Positions 5,971 to 6,799 of a DNA stretch of 6,799 nucleotides are shown in pieces. The position numbers and the translations under genes were made by a program. The notes beneath the pieces were generated by a model. That model had not been told where the DNA came from. It saw only the letters and a program-made list of their open reading frames with translations, and made no database searches. Position 1 is the stretch's first letter, and each line of letters opens with the position of its first letter. Source of the DNA: Planctomycetota bacterium (GTDB taxonomy: Bacteria > Planctomycetota > Phycisphaerae > UBA1845); the NCBI GenBank assembly GCA_022561255.1, contig JADFRO010000164.1, forward strand, positions 1 to 6,799, in the 5' to 3' direction.

Positions 5971-6567
5971 CTACGGTTTGACCGCCTGGGACAGAGACGA
6001 ATAGCTCCCGGCGGAACCGTCGCCACGCTCGATGGGATAACCCAACGTCGACCATCCTTCGTCGACGATCTCACCGGTGGCTGTTGACGTCCCCGAAAAT
6101 CCGCCGTCCATGTTGCGAACGTCCGTGTAACCCGCCTGCAAGAGAATATCGCAGGCCATCGAAGATCGACCGCCCATTTTGCATCCGACGATCAGTTGAG
6201 TATTCGCCGCGATGTTGGCCTTAACGACGTCGAGGAAATCGGCGTTGAGCTGCATCTGACCCGTTGCGGGATCGATCTGAGCTACGGGAATGTTCAGAGC
6301 TGCCGGCGGATGACCGGCGACGAACTCCGCAGCGGTACGCACGTCGAGATACACGTACCCGCCGCCTTCGAGCAGCGTCTTAGCCTCTTGGGGTTTGATC
6401 TCGATGACGGACACTGGCTCACGACCCTTCATTCTCGGCTCGGACCGCCGCTGTGTTGAGGCGATCGTTGCGTGATCGGTGGGCTGCTGCGACTGGCAGC
6501 CCAGCACGGCGACAACCAGCACGGCAGCGATACCCAAACAGCGAGCCTGACTCATGACCGGGAACAT
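5971..6567 (-). CDS. Rhodanese-domain lipoprotein
   Basis: Rhodanese domains carry sulfur as a persulfide on a single Cys, or bind small anions. This 198-residue protein begins with a lipoprotein-like signal: hydrophobic residues 11-22, then VLGC with Cys24 as lipidation site, followed by a polar linker. The Leu at -2 is less usual for a lipobox. A single rhodanese domain follows at about 52-160, with YLDVRTAAEF (73-82), GHPPAALNIP (85-94) and the active-site loop CKMGGRSSMA from Cys129. A C-terminal region includes GYPIERG. The complete loop suggests it is catalytically competent. It would sit on the outer side of the cytoplasmic membrane or in the periplasm. ATG 6567 is supported by GGGAGA nine bases upstream (6582-6577); ATG 6555 would shorten the leader by four residues and has no such site. 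It converges on the MBOAT gene, so no functional link is implied. Confidence 0.88.
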   Translation of the reverse strand: MFPVMSQARCLGIAAVLVVAVLGCQSQQPTDHATIASTQRRSEPRMKGREPVSVIEIKPQEAKTLLEGGGYVYLDVRTAAEFVAGHPPAALNIPVAQIDPATGQMQLNADFLDVVKANIAANTQLIVGCKMGGRSSMACDILLQAGYTDVRNMDGGFSGTSTATGEIVDEGWSTLGYPIERGDGSAGSYSSLSQAVKP

Positions 6568-6576
6568 GCCGTAGTA

Positions 6577-6582
6577 TCTCCC
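6577..6582 (-). promoter_or_regulatory. Ribosome binding site of the rhodanese lipoprotein
   Basis: GGGAGA on the minus strand lies nine bases before ATG 6567 and decides that start over the in-frame ATG at 6555. Confidence 0.55.
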
Positions 6583-6632
6583 GGCCCATGCTTTACGTCA
6601 ACAGAAAACACCGGTGCTCAAATCCAGATCCT

Positions 6633-6657
6633 GAGCCGCGGGCTTTAGCCCGCGCGG
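6633..6657 (-). repeat. 25-base GC-rich palindromic repeat (copy 2)
   Basis: This is an exact reverse-complement copy of 4276-4300, with the same TAAA-loop palindrome. It lies about 65 bases upstream of the rhodanese start. Together the two copies bracket the MBOAT and rhodanese genes as inverted repeats 2.3 kb apart. Confidence 0.88.
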
Positions 6658-6750
6658 CATCACGAATTTCCGTGACCGTTGGTTACCCTCGTGAGTCCGC
6701 GCAAGCTAACGCATGCCGCTCAGGTGGCCACCAAACCTTGAAACACAGCC

Positions 6751-6799
6751 CTACCGCAACACCTCGCGAACGGTTCGCTCGAGTCGCTCTTGACCGCCG
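6751..6799 (-). CDS. C-terminal end of a gene running off the right edge (partial)
   Basis: Reading the minus strand from the edge gives 15 codons, GGQERLERTVREVLR, then a TAG stop at 6753-6751. The alternation of charged and hydrophobic residues looks like a genuine helical C-terminus. The product cannot be identified from so little sequence. If real, this gene would lie upstream of the rhodanese gene on the same strand, separated by about 180 bases that hold the palindromic repeat. Confidence 0.4.
   Translation of the reverse strand, partial: GGQERLERTVREVLR

Noticed and set aside
5825..6004. A 59-codon plus-strand frame starting at ATG 5825 after GAGGG.
   Set aside because: Much of it is translation of the inverted-repeat element (VKPGRFLTGAAL), and its end overlaps the 3' end of the rhodanese gene. 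It has no recognisable domain.
6573..6601. Minus-strand TTGACG, 17 bases, GATACT as a promoter for the rhodanese gene.
   Set aside because: The -10 box overlaps the ribosome binding site, and transcription would start at about the ATG itself. That conflicts with the GGGAGA site that supports the start codon.

Overview
The window comes from a GC-rich bacterium. The best guess is a member of Planctomycetota or a close relative. Three things suggest this: AlgI-like acyltransferase and SGNH-hydrolase genes side by side, mostly weak Shine-Dalgarno signals, and dispersed GC-rich palindromic repeats around the genes. I recall such repeats from planctomycete intergenic DNA but could not check this here.

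Layout. (1) Positions 69-1502, plus strand: a well-formed promoter (TTGTCC, 17 bases, TATACT) leads into a tiny membrane-anchored zinc-ribbon protein. Its stop codon overlaps the ATG of mutY, the adenine glycosylase that acts on 8-oxoG:A mispairs. (2) Positions 1503-1900: nearly 400 bases without a convincing gene. They hold an AT-rich dyad, a promoter with a consensus -35 box, about 90 bases that fold into consecutive hairpins, and a textbook intrinsic terminator only 20 bases before the next start codon. This looks like an attenuated leader or a short structured RNA. (3) Positions 1901-2848: a PyrK-type flavin/[2Fe-2S] electron-transfer subunit with no pyrD beside it. (4) Positions 2965-5809: an SGNH hydrolase followed directly by an AlgI-like MBOAT acyltransferase, a pair typical of cell-surface polysaccharide O-acetylation. 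(5) Positions 5971-6567, minus strand: a rhodanese-domain lipoprotein converging on the MBOAT gene. (6) Positions 6751-6799, minus strand: the probable last 15 codons of a gene that runs off the right edge.

Two repeat families overlie this layout. One is a long inverted-repeat element, near-perfect at 4097-4171 and degenerate at 5847-5930. The other is a 25-base palindromic unit, present as two exact copies in opposite orientation at 4276-4300 and 6633-6657. The first copy of each lies inside the reading frame of the SGNH hydrolase. That frame runs about 90 codons past its catalytic domain, across the repeats, and stops one base before the MBOAT start.

The main candidates for something undescribed are the structured leader in front of pyrK and the repeat-derived tail of the SGNH protein. 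The genes otherwise belong to recognisable families: DNA repair, pyrimidine/redox, envelope polysaccharide modification and sulfur transfer.
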